From Paulinella micropora (lineage: Eukaryota > Cercozoa > Imbricatea > Euglyphida > Paulinellidae): a stretch of 64,000 bases of DNA. Where the stretch lies: the NCBI GenBank assembly GCA_019918135.1, contig WBZZ01001308.1, forward strand, positions 83,501-147,500, given 5' to 3'. A model generated the notes under the pieces. It saw only the letters and a list, made by a program, of their open reading frames with translations, was not told where the DNA came from and did no database searches. Positions within the stretch are counted from its first letter, which is position 1. Each line of letters begins with the position of its first letter. The translations under genes were made by a program, and so were the position numbers. Shown here one piece after another: positions 31,649 through 41,201 of this stretch.

Positions 31649-33253
31649 TACACGGGTCTACGCGACTGCGGATGACATGGCCAGGACAGCAAGCGGACGA
31701 CCCGTGCTGCACCCGCTCGCTTTTGAGAAGCACAGCGTGCAATGCCTCAACGCCTGGACGGGGATGGGCAAGACCTACACTGCCTTTGAGCTCATCTACA
31801 GGCTGCGCCAGGAGAATCCTGGTGCCAGGATCCTGTGGGTCACGGGACGACGGACACAGGCTACCAGCGGCGGTGGCGGACTGCGGCTCCAGTGCCATGC
31901 GTGGAAGGCAGCAGAACTGAAGCCTGTGAAGAGGCACTCGCGCAACTACAAAATGTCAACAGCAATCTCGCTGTTCTGCAAGGCATCATCGACGACACCG
32001 TCGTGTACTACGAGAGAGATCAGGCCACCGGTTCCTACCACGACCTGTACGAGGCGAAAATAGTCTTTTGCCAGGAAGAGTCGTTGTGGAAACTGCAAAG
32101 CAAGGAAAGGGGCGACGGCAGGCTACCCTTGTTCAAGCGATACTCGCTCTGTGTGTTGGACGAGTTCGTTCTGATTTGCGACCAGACAGTGAGCGAGAAG
32201 ACCAACCGAAGCAACCTGCGCACCAACAATACTGTTCTGTTGGACGTGTGCGAACGAACGGAGCGCCTCCTGATCATGAACAAGGACCTGACAGAATGCA
32301 GCAGGCTATACGACTTCTTGTTTTGTAGCAAGGAAGAAGGGATCGACTTCAAGCGCGCAAAGTGCGACACGCTGGAGCAGGCGCAGGCGCAGGTCGAGTT
32401 TCACCATTACTTCTACATTCTGCCCTCGCTGGAGCGCAGGCTGAAGATCGTGCCGGACTATGACACCTGGAAAGCGGCTCTGGCGGAAAGCCTCAGTGAC
32501 AACTCGCAGCGTAGCTGGACCTGTTTCCGGTCACAGCGCGTGCTGGAGTCTACCTACGACGACATGGTCCGGCTCGGCCACACGTTTCCGCACCTCGTGG
32601 GCAGCCCGGAAGCGCGCAGAGCGTACGACGAGTTGGTGAAGGAAGGCAAGGCCCTGCTGCACCACACACCCGAGCTGGACGCCACGATGCTGTGCCGAAA
32701 GAACAGGCCGGCCGGCCCTAAGGCCGGCTGGACCGAGGAACAGAATGCCAGGTACTCACACGACACCAAGGTCCGCAGCGAGTGGGCAGAAGGAGCGAGG
32801 GTGCGCATCTTGGACGGCAGGACGGCGAAGAGAACGAAGCAGCGCATGTTGGCGAACATCGATGGTTGGCTGTGCTACAATGACGACTGCAAGTGCGTTG
32901 ACAACCTGGACGAGAGACACGGCGAAGGTCGCGACTGCCGCGGCATCTTCTCCACGTCCGCTGCTATGGTGGCCGTCGACGCACAGACGCCCTTCCAGCT
33001 CGTCATGCTCAACTGTGCGGACAGAGAACGCAAGGTGGCTGTTACTGGGCCTACCGGCCGGGGCCTGGCGCAGATGCTGCTGCGAGCACGCAACCTGGCA
33101 GCGCCCGCGACTATCTTGGCCTATTTCGGCGACGGCGGGCTAGGCCCCGTGAGGTTCTACGACGAAGCCCTTGCGCGAGCAGGGAAGGCCTGGCAGCACT
33201 GCCAGCTGTTCAAGACGATGTTCCAGAACTTTGCACAAAAAAAAAGCAGATGA
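31649..33253 (+). pseudogene. Origin-binding-protein-like SF2 helicase, frameshifted
   Basis: The P-loop reads NAWTGMGKTYTAFELIYRL (about 31748-31800), followed by ARILWVTGRRTQA. After a -1 shift near 31840-31860 come FCQEESLWKLQ (32068-32097), CVLDEFVLICDQT (DE box, 32150) and a TERLLIMNKDLT motif. This series (GxGKT, R-R after a beta strand, Q-ESL, LDE, then a D/N-x-D-x-T-like motif) is that of the herpesvirus UL9-type origin-binding helicases (Herpes_ori_bp family). The frame ends at 33253 in an A9 run where a shift leads to the next segment. Its function would be origin recognition and unwinding. Confidence 0.6.
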
Positions 33254-34380
33254 TCGACAAGGCTGCCAGGAAAGGCAAGGTTTCGGACTGGGCCCTCATA
33301 GACGGCGCGCGGCAGGTGGGCGAATTTATCGACGACAGCGGCCGGGTGCACATGTACGAAGTCCCGACTTCTCTGCAGCTGCGCCTGGTAGCCCGTGAGG
33401 TCGAGCACCAGAGAGATCTGGGCTACGGTTGCTGGCGGATGCTTTCCACCGACTTCATCATAACACTCGACGAAGCCAAGCCATTGGATGAACGACTGCT
33501 GAAGCTAGCCTCTGCGCGCGCGAACAAAGAAAACAGAAGAAAACGACAATGACGGCGGAGAACAGAAGAAGCAGACGAAGACAAAAGACGACGTGCTGCT
33601 GCGCCTGGCGCTGACCGAGCTGGTTGACTGGAAGAGCAGCTCCATTGAACGCGACGTGCTGTGGCGCAAGGACCAGATGGAGCAATTTAGGGGCATGCAT
33701 TCGCTGGAGGAGATGCAGAAGCAGGGGGTGGGCGTGCTGGCCCGGTACTCTGGCTTCTTCTCCTACGCCACCAAGCTCGACACTAATGAGTTAGTGCGAG
33801 ATTTCCAGCGTATCAAGTCTGCTTTGCCCAAGCTCGACTCGCAGGCGGCCGCCCGGAGCGCAGTCAAGCTCACCGGGCCACAGCAGATCCTCGCGACAAA
33901 GGAAGACGCGGCCAAGCTGTACGAGGTTGTTAAAACCGTTAGCGAGGCGCTGGGTAAAAGCGATTTTGGGGAGCTGGATGCTAGTGCCTGTACCAAAAAG
34001 CCAGGGGAATGCGATCACGAGCAAGGCCTGCACACAGAGATTCCTCACCAGCTGCTGCAAGAGAAGGACGCTGTATGGCGACGCGCCTGCGACGACCTGT
34101 TTTATTCACAAGCAGGGGTTAGGTCCGAGGACCAGGCGGCGCACGCAAAGCGATTCAAGTCGTCACTGGGCAGACTGCAACACGTGGTGAACAGGTTTGG
34201 CTTGTACCTGGCGAAAGACTGCGATAAATCAAACAGAACGACAGAGAAAGACGGCTCCAAGAAGAGGAAATCAGCTTTTGTGCTCCACAAGATGGTTGGT
34301 GGCAAAACAAAAGGCCATGCAGCCGTGTGCTTTGCCGAGCAATTCCATGACGGCCTGTATCGAGATCACAGGCCGCTAAA
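33250..34380 (+). pseudogene. C-terminal part of the replicase, unknown domain
   Basis: Frame 33250-33552 (MIDKAARKGKVSDWALIDGA) continues the helicase after the A9 run. Another shift near 33540 leads to a frame with LLRLALTELVDWKSSSIERD and ends near KRFKSSLGRLQHVVNRFGLY before entering a (GAAA)n tract. The last segment resembles the terminal helical domain often found after viral replicative helicases, but this is only an impression. The natural stop is lost in the microsatellite. Confidence 0.45.
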
Positions 34381-34466
34381 GAAACAAAAGGAAAGAAAGA
34401 AAGAAAAAGAAAGAAAGAAAGAAAATCGAAAGAAAGAAAGAAAGAAAGAAAGAATTTCGAAAGAAA

Positions 34467-34503
<37 letters not shown>

Positions 34504-34800
34504 CAGACAGACAGACAGACATAAGATAGTAAGAAACAACGAAAGAAACAAAGAAAGTATAAAAATAAGAGCAAGAAAAAACTTTAAAAAGGCACAAAGA
34601 AAGAAAGAAAGAAAGAAAGAACGGAAGGAAGGAAGGAAGGAAGGAAGGAAGAAAGAAAGAAAGAAAGAAAGACAGGAAAGAAAGAAAGAAAGAAAGAACG
34701 AAAGAACGAAAGAAAGAAAAGGAAAGAAAAGAAAGAAAAAAAAATGGAAGAAAGACAGAAAAACAGAAATAATCAAACAGATATAAAAAGGGAAACATTA
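34380..34800 (+). repeat. (GAAA)n/(GAAG)n purine tract
   Basis: About 400 bp of GAAA-type tetranucleotide repeats with GGAAG, GACA and GAAC variants, strictly purine-rich on this strand. It interrupts the replicase C-terminus. The ORFs it generates (Lys/Glu/Arg) are artefacts. Confidence 0.9.
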
Positions 34801-35360
34801 GATAAAAGCTTGGGTGCTAGGGGTGGATCCGGACAGCTGCAGACCTAGAATGTTGACCATTGTTGACAGCCTAGACAGGCGCAGGAATTCTTTTCCAAAA
34901 TAATCAAGGAGTAGTATAATATGAAATCTATGATGATCGTTTTTTCGTGCCTTAAAACGACCTCATAAATTTCATTTGACGCTTCCTATTGATAGTTTAA
35001 ACTTTCAATACTAAGCGTCAAAACAGAAAAATAAAAAAGTGAAAATTTCAATCAATACGAAGAAGCAAAAAATAAAGAAATCTCTCTTACTCTTAATTTC
35101 GCTTTTAAATACAAACAAGAAAAAATTTAGAATTTTTTTTAGGATTTTAAATAAAAACGAAATCAATACCAACAAAGAAAACTCCCAAATTCGCCCTCCA
35201 CAGAGCACATAAAAAAATACATCAAAATCAATAAATTTCACTATAGGTATTACTATGGGACACTTGAAATTTTTTTTGATTTTTTATTATTTCGCACCTA
35301 AACAGAAAATCGCGTTTTTTGTTTTCTTATGTTGGGAAATAGGCAGTCCCCGCGAAATCG
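34801..35360. other. AT-rich spacer; probable end region of Polinton fragment
   Basis: No gene. By synteny with the complete Polinton the terminal inverted repeat of the fragment should lie between the integrase stop (35361) and the spacer, but its sequence does not match the 165-bp repeat of the complete element and no partner is present. Confidence 0.4.
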
Positions 35361-36317
35361 TCATAAATCTAATATTACCTTAACCTTTTTTTCTCGCTTT
35401 GAAGTTCTTATGTTCTCTGGCTGAATGTCTTCACGCTGTAGCAGTTCTTTAGTCTTTTTTTCTTTAATAACTTCTTTTGTTTGCTCCTTCATGTCTTTTT
35501 CTTCGTCAATTGGTTTAATAAAATCAGTTTTCAATAAATCTCTCGGACTTACTAACTCATCGTTATTTAATATGATTTAAAACCCCTTCCGACCCTTGAC
35601 TTTATAAATAATCTTGCTGAAAGTCTTACCACCTTTGAAGAAAACATTTCGTTTGTTTTCTTTTCTTACATCATCACCAATTCGTCAATTAAATTATCTC
35701 TTGTTATCGCTTGTTTATTTTTGTCTCTTCCAAAAAATACATCCACTGGTTTGGCCTGAATTCCTCTATGAACTTTATGAATCTACTAAGTCCTGAATAT
35801 AACTAACCCAATCAAAATTACGATTGGTTTCAAATAAAAGGTCAAGCCATCTTCTTATACTTTTTATAACTCTATCAACAACCGCAAGTGCTCTATGGTC
35901 GCCGACTTCAACGACATCGTGTTTAATTCCATTTTCAATAAAATATTCTCGGGTCGCTCCTTTATATTCTCCCCCGCTGTCGGTAGTAATTGATTTCGGT
36001 TTATATTTGATTGATTTCAAAGCATAATAAACTTCTTTTGCTGTTTTATTTTTAATGGAATGATTATTAAATATCGGGAATGACAAGCAATCCAACAAAG
36101 CATCCAAGCATAGCCCTTATTTGCTTTCTTATCTTTTATCTTACTCATATCTGCTAAGTCAAGAAAGACTTGGTCTAATGGTTTATCAACCAGTGTTCCA
36201 TATTTTCGGGTTCTTTTTCTGGTGGTGAATTTCAAGTGCTTCTTCTTCTTCTTTTGTTTTAACTACTTCCCCCGTAGGTGTGTCTTCTGCATTAATAATT
36301 ATATGTTTACTGTCCAT
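35361..36317 (-). pseudogene. Polinton-fragment integrase
   Basis: Starts MDSKHIIINAEDTPTGEVV at 36317 and ends near KREKKVKVILDL (stop 35361-35363). DDE elements: QVFLDLADMSKIKDKK (first Asp), ITTDSGGEYKGATREY (second Asp) and HRALAVVDRVIKSIRRWLD, where Asp replaces the usual Glu. At the position of the in-frame stop in the complete element, this copy has GAA (KTAKEVYYALKS). Several frameshifts break it (near 36230, 36080 and 35775), so it is inactive. Confidence 0.85.
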
Positions 36318-36352
36318 TTATACAAAATATGAAAATATTTTTTATACATATA

Positions 36353-36856
36353 ATGCCGACCGTAAAAGTCCTAAGAAAAGTATTAGGAGAAAAAAAAAGG
36401 AGACGATGTCCGAAAATTAGCAAATTAAAAAAGGCTGAACTGCTTAAATTAATGGAACATTATGGAAAGATGGTCTCGGAAAAAGAAAAGGTTTAAGAAA
36501 ACTACGAAACCACCACCTAAGTTTAAACCTTCGGAAAAAAACAAACATTCATTGAGCCAACCAATGACATTTCATTAACTGGTGATACAATGAGAGAGAT
36601 TGAAGAACTAAACAAAGATTTAAGAAAATTTAGAAGCGATATTCGTGCTATCCCTCGTTATGGAAAAATAAGAAAGGGAACAAAGAAGGAAACTTTTGCA
36701 GAAATTGAAAATATTCAAAATAGTTTCGTTAAAAGACGGAACGACCTCGCAAACAGAATTAAAGAGTTTCAAAAAAAGGATGAAAGGTATTTGGAAGAGA
36801 TTGATTACGTTTTTATTGGTGTAACCACAATTAACAACAAATTAAAAACTATATAA
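36353..36856 (+). pseudogene. Small basic protein, SAP-like start
   Basis: ATG 36353 opens a 47-codon frame (MPTVKVLRKVLGEKKRRRCP, then KISKLKKAELLKLMEHYGKM). The second segment resembles a SAP-type DNA-binding helix pair. Downstream in another frame, 36590-36856 encodes a helical Lys/Glu-rich segment (MREIEELNKDLRKFRSDIRA). They are probably one broken gene. In the complete Polinton the corresponding interval holds a methyltransferase and a zinc protein instead, so the two elements differ in accessory content. Confidence 0.4.
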
Positions 36857-36881
36857 AAAATTATAGAAAAGATAAGTGGGA

Positions 36882-37406
36882 TTAAAACTTTAAGAAATAT
36901 TTTTCAACGTCGTTTTTTTCTTTCTTTGCACCACCAGAAGATTGATTATACACTTTTACACTTACACTGCTAGATTTCTTACCTTTCCCTTTCTTTGGTT
37001 TTGGCGCTTCTTCTTCACTTTCGCTTTCGCTTTCACTTTCTTCACTCTCCTCAGGCTCTTGTTTCTTATTTTTCTTTGCTCTCTTACTCTCTGCTTTCGC
37101 TCTTTTAAATTTCATATTCGCCATCTTTTCGGCAATGATATTTGTAAAATCACACTCGTCCTCATCCTCACTCTCACTCTGCTCTTGTGAGATATCATCA
37201 TCTTGTTCATTAATAATATCCTTAGCCAATTTCTTTTCTTCAATTTGTTTTATTCTCTCCTCCATATCATCGTCTTCTTGCTTTACAGCATTTCGGTATT
37301 GTGCCAAATCATTTTTAGCATGTTCCATCTTTCGTTGTTTTGCTTTCGCTTTTATTCCTTCCACTGCACTACCCCAATTCTTACGACTTGCTTCGGGAGA
37401 CTGCAT
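36882..37406 (-). CDS. Acidic/basic low-complexity Polinton protein (fragment copy)
   Basis: 174 residues, intact, beginning MQSPEASRKNWGSAVEGIKA. It is Lys-rich at the N-terminus, has an acidic middle (DDDISQEQSESEDEDECDF), a Ser/Glu repeat (EESEESESESESEEE) and ends VSVKVYNQSS..FLKF. The homologue in the complete element (57858-58367) ends VNVYNQQ..FLKF. The conserved C-terminal motif suggests a binding or packaging signal. Function unknown; highly charged nucleic-acid-associated virion proteins have similar composition. Confidence 0.65.
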   Translation of the reverse strand: MQSPEASRKNWGSAVEGIKAKAKQRKMEHAKNDLAQYRNAVKQEDDDMEERIKQIEEKKLAKDIINEQDDDISQEQSESEDEDECDFTNIIAEKMANMKFKRAKAESKRAKKNKKQEPEESEESESESESEEEAPKPKKGKGKKSSSVSVKVYNQSSGGAKKEKNDVEKYFLKF

Positions 37407-37579
37407 TTTTAGAATGTTTTTGTTTTTGAAGTAGTCAAAAACAAAGATTACGCTTTCGTTTCACTCTCGCTTATTCTAAAAATATTTTTTACTAAAAGTT
37501 TTATATTTTACTATTTTAAAATTAATTATTATTCAAAATATATATTCTATCTTTGTTTTCAATATTGAAAACAAAAACT

Positions 37580-38165
37580 ATGAGCCAATATAAGTCGCTC
37601 TTAGGCTTGTCTGAAATAGCCACAGACAGCCTATCAATCGCAAACTTAGATTTAACCAACACAAACATAGTGGGTTTAAACACAGACAGAGTGCCAGAAG
37701 ATGCCGACCCCGTAAATCTTTATTTTACCGATGTGCGATTTGATACACGACTGGCTACCAAAAGCACAACTGACCTAAAAGAAGGACTTAATTATTATTG
37801 GACTGATAACCGCTTTGACACACGTCTCGCTTTAATCAACAACCGACATCAAAGAAGGAAAAAATTTATACTATACAGAGCAACGAGTAAGGGACAACGA
37901 CGAAGTCAAAGCCTCAACTCAACACCGCTCTAATACATCCAATCCGCACCAAACCAGTCTATACAATCTAATTGACACTAACATATCTGCACCAGTGGTC
38001 GGTCAATACTTAAGATACAATGATATAGATGGTAAATGGAGGAATACCACCCTCGGTTCAATTGATACACTTTCAGATGTAGTAATAACCGCACCAATAG
38101 CCACTTATAGTTATCTCACATATAATTCATTAAACTGTGTAAATAAAACCTTTCCGATAAATTTC
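37580..38165 (+). pseudogene. Fibre N-terminus of the Polinton fragment
   Basis: ATG 37580: MSQYKSLLGLSEIATDSLSI, then NTDRVPEDADPVNLYFTDVR. This is nearly identical in pattern to the 1207-residue fibre at 54166-57789. It retains NLYFT/LNYYWT repeats, is frameshifted near 37850, resumes with SIDTLSDVVITAP in another frame, and is cut off by gypsy sequence around 38130-38165. Confidence 0.8.
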
Positions 38166-38176
38166 CATGGCGGCAG

Positions 38177-38850
38177 TTGCCAATGGTCGGCAATGTAGTG
38201 GTCAGCCCTAAGGTGGAAGGGGAACCAGGGTTGCCGGAACAGGAGGACGTGACGGTGTTGGAAAAGACGCATCCCAGCCGGGTGGCTTTGGACTTGGAGA
38301 CGGATACGCAAATCAAGTTTGCTTCAGTGGACAAGTTTCGGAGCCTGACGAGCGAGGCGAAGGAATGCAAGGCACTGATTCAACACATGAAGAACCCGAC
38401 GCCGGAACGCGTACCGAGGCAGTGAAGCGGCAGCTGAAGACGCACACGTATTCGGATGGGCTGATCTGGTATATGGGAACGGACGGCAGACACAAGGAAA
38501 ACCCGGAAAGGTGGACGGTGTGGGTACCACCGGCATTACGGCATGCGATTATGATCGGGGCACATAACTGTCCCATGCAAAGTCATCCAGGATGGGAAAG
38601 GATGAAGTGATCGTTGACAAGGAAGATTTACTGGGGAAGTATGAGTAAGGACGTGGAACGATTCATCAACGGCTGCGCACCGTGCCAGAGAGCAAAGACG
38701 CCATACGATGCGACCAAGGGTACATATTTACGACAAGGTGTATGTACGCTGTCTATGTAGCTATCGTGTGCATGTACCATTAACATTAAATCTATACATC
38801 TACGTATCTATCCATCCATCTATCTATCTATCTACATGTATGATGGCATT

Positions 38851-38889
<39 letters not shown>

Positions 38890-38895
38890 CTCTAT

Positions 38896-38985
<90 letters not shown>

Positions 38986-40348
38986 GCATATACGACAGTG
39001 TGTATGTACGCTGTCTATGTAGCTATCTCTGCTGGGGCAATACGAGGTCACGAGCGACATTTTCCAGACGATCCACATCGACTATGTGGGCCTCTACCGG
39101 AAGCGGGCGACGGGGGGTTCAAGTACATACTTACGGCCATTGACAGGGCGTCGAACTACGTGATCACGGTACCCACTAAGGACGAGACCAAGGAAACGAC
39201 CGCTAAGGCTCTGATCGATTACGTTTTCTGCAGGATCGGAGTTCCAAGAAAGATCATATCAGACAGAGGGAGCTCGTTCATCAACTGGCTCTCGAACGAA
39301 CTCAGTGCATATTTTGGGTTTCAACAACTACGTTACGGCATACAGTCCAATGGCCAACGGGAAAATCGAGCGGATGCACAAGACGATGAAGGCATCCTTG
39401 AAAATCTATTGCCAGAACAACCAGAAGATGTGGCCGGAGACGGTGCAGGCTTTTACGTTTGCGGCTAACAACTTGGGCTCCTCGTCTTTGGGAGGAAGCG
39501 TTCGGCTTTGCCCGAATCAGCTGGTACATGGCAGGGTGTTGAACACACCTACGGATCGCTTCAAGGACACGGCTTTATATGACCCGACGGAATTGATGGC
39601 ATGGCGCCTATGGGCAATAGCGGAGGCTGAACACATCATCCGAAAACAACGCGAGGCTGCTATGAGGCGGAAGGACGACAAGGGGCAGCAAAAGTTCCGA
39701 CATGTGGAATTCAACGTGGGAGACACGGTTTTGATATACGTCCCGAGCATCCCGGTGGGTGTATCGGCGAAGTTGTACGAAAAGTGGCAGGGACCGTATC
39801 AGGTGGTGCAGCAGACTGCAGCATACAACTACAAAATCCGCCATCAGCGGCGGACGGCAACAGAACAGATCGTGCATGCACGACGGCTGGTCAAGTTCTC
39901 ACCGTTCTTATTGAATTACGAGACGGACGCGCAGGCATTGGCGCGCACGACGGATGATTGGGGCAACCCGACACTTTTGCTTACTCGTTCGCAGCGTGCG
40001 GAGGAGCTGGCAAGGTTGAGGGACCAGCTCTTGGACGAACCGGAGGAGGAGGAGAAACAAAGGTTGCGGATGCAATCACGGAGCTGGAAAAGGGCTCTCA
40101 TGAACGAGGATCCAGGAGACAGCGCCAGGAAGGCGAAGGCGTCAACGGCAAACAGGAGACTAAGGAGCGGAAGGAGGAGCCGGAGGGCTCGGAGGGAGTG
40201 CTACGGCAGGAAACAAAGGAGGAGGAGAAGGAGGAGAAGGAGAAGCAACGGGCACAGGCGGCCCGTCCGAGACCACCACCAGAGGGAGGGGATGGAGGTG
40301 GGTCGCGTCCTCAGTCAGAGAAGTGGTTGGACGACCCGAACAAGATAG
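38177..40348 (+). pseudogene. pol: Ty3/gypsy integrase, frameshifted
   Basis: The zinc-binding H-H-C-C module is spread over frames at 38450-38720 (MIGAHNCPMQSHPGWERM, an internal stop, then FINGCAPCQRAK). A microsatellite follows. The core has IHIDYVGLYRK (first Asp, about 39080), IISDRGSSF (second Asp, about 39262) and, after a shift, NGKIERMHKTMK (Glu, about 39362). The C-terminal GPY/F motif is KWQGPYQVV (39781). The last segment is Arg-rich. Several frame breaks make it inactive. Integrase after RNase H and the GPY/F module define gypsy. Confidence 0.85.
38738..39027 (+). repeat. (TATC)n microsatellite flanked by 28-bp direct repeats
   Basis: A tetranucleotide tract of about 190 bp (38800-38990) lies between two copies of GTGTATGTACGCTGTCTATG.. 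(38738-38765 and 38998-39027). The tract separates the zinc domain from the catalytic core of the gypsy integrase. The direct repeats suggest slippage, duplication or an insertion with target duplication. Confidence 0.75.
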
Positions 40349-40661
40349 ATAAAATCCGCTGGAGAGTCGGCAAGTATTACTTGATGCGACCGGCGGACAA
40401 GGAGGTCTCGGATGATACGCTGGATGACTTCTATTGAGGGTCGGAGGACGTACGAGGTCCAAGGCGGCGGCGAGCATTGCCCCAGTAATGCAGTTCTGGA
40501 GGAGCGATGACGGGACTAACATGGAAAAAGACCGTCGGTTCAGTCCGGTTTTTCTGGAGAACTGGGGGCAGAAACGGGAGACTTGGGATGTCAGCATCCA
40601 GTTGAATGACAAGGACCACACGCCCTATACGGTGCAATCACGACCTAGGGAGGTTCTGGAC
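39958..40661 (+). CDS. Ty3/gypsy 3' ORF, interrupted by the Polinton
   Basis: Frame 39958-40437 encodes a Glu/Lys/Gly-rich protein ending DDTLDDFY. An overlapping frame to 40661 encodes VMQFWRSDDGTNMEKDRRFS and reaches the Polinton insertion point in the codons CTG GAC. The right flank (from 61072) continues an open frame for about 57 codons to a TGA at 61243, so the Polinton interrupted a reading frame that was still open. Function unknown. Confidence 0.5.
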
Positions 40662-40826
40662 AGAAGATGATTACCCTTTTTTTAGGGTCATTTTCAAGAA
40701 AATGCCCTCAAAAAAAGGGTCTTTTCGGACCAAATCGCCATTTTTAACATCATAAGAAATTAAAGAGAAATCAAGTAGAAATCAAAAAGGAAGCTAAAAT
40801 TAATATTTGAATTAATTATTTTACAT
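40662..40826. repeat. Polinton left terminal inverted repeat
   Basis: 165 bp starting AGAAGATGATTACCC. It contains a near-palindrome at 40674-40719 in which CCCTTTTTTT and AAAAAAAGGG arms close over a loop around TTTTCAAGAAAA, so the repeat end itself can fold. It ends ATTATTTTACAT, after which the two ends diverge. It should carry the origin for protein-primed replication. Confidence 0.95.
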
Positions 40827-40862
40827 TTATAAAAATATGTATAGTATTATATAGCTGAGAAA

Positions 40863-41069
40863 ATGCCAAGACCGAAACTATACGAGGGAGAAGCAAGACG
40901 AAAGAGAAATAACGAGAAGGCTCTCGCATACTACTACCGCCACCAAGAAAGGTTGAAGGAGGAAAGAAAAGAAAAAGCATTAAAGCAAAAGCAAGAACTC
41001 AAAAGCATAGAGGAATACAAAAAGAAGATACAAGAGCTGGAAGATAAATTGAGTAAGATAGCTGTTTAA
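40863..41069 (+). CDS. Small basic coiled-coil protein
   Basis: 68 residues from ATG 40863: an Arg/Lys-rich N-terminus (MPRPKLYEGEARRKRNNEKA) then a heptad helix (YKKKIQELEDKLSKIAV), a bZIP-like layout. It is the first gene after the left repeat, reading inward, with TATATAG 15 bp upstream. It could be a DNA-binding regulator or act at the terminus. No family was assigned. Confidence 0.6.
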   Translation: MPRPKLYEGEARRKRNNEKALAYYYRHQERLKEERKEKALKQKQELKSIEEYKKKIQELEDKLSKIAV

Positions 41070-41201
41070 GTTCCAATAATTTTTTTTAATCTGGTAAAAA
41101 TATTTTTCATCTAAACACATACGAGCCATATAATAACAGTAAAAACATTAATTAATTATTTTCAGAAAAAGTATCTTACCTAAGATATACATAACGGTAA
41201 A

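Larger units (their letters stand above)
35361..38165 (-). mobile_element. Fragment of a second, divergent Polinton, inverted
   Basis: It contains four genes syntenic with the right end of the complete Polinton, in reverse order: integrase (minus), small basic protein (plus), acidic Lys/Glu protein (minus) and the N-terminus of the fibre (plus). Each protein is clearly homologous but diverged, so it is a related family and not a recent duplicate. It is cut at about 38130-38165 by Ty3/gypsy sequence. Confidence 0.85.
38170..40661 (+). mobile_element. Ty3/gypsy retrotransposon 3' part (left of Polinton)
   Basis: It carries the integrase end of a gypsy polyprotein: zinc domain, DDE core and GPY/F module, followed by an acidic/basic 3' ORF. 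It is interrupted by a (TATC)n tract at about 38800-38990 and by the Polinton at 40662. The right part continues at 61072. No LTR was identified with certainty. Confidence 0.8.

Noticed and set aside
34382..34786. Long Lys/Glu/Arg ORFs on both strands
   Set aside because: They are translations of the (GAAA)n tract.
35240..35360. Terminal inverted repeat of the Polinton fragment
   Set aside because: No partner end is present and it does not match the 165-bp repeat, so limits cannot be set.
38708..39022. ORF rich in YLSIYLSI
   Set aside because: Translation of the (TATC)n microsatellite; the integrase core begins only after it.
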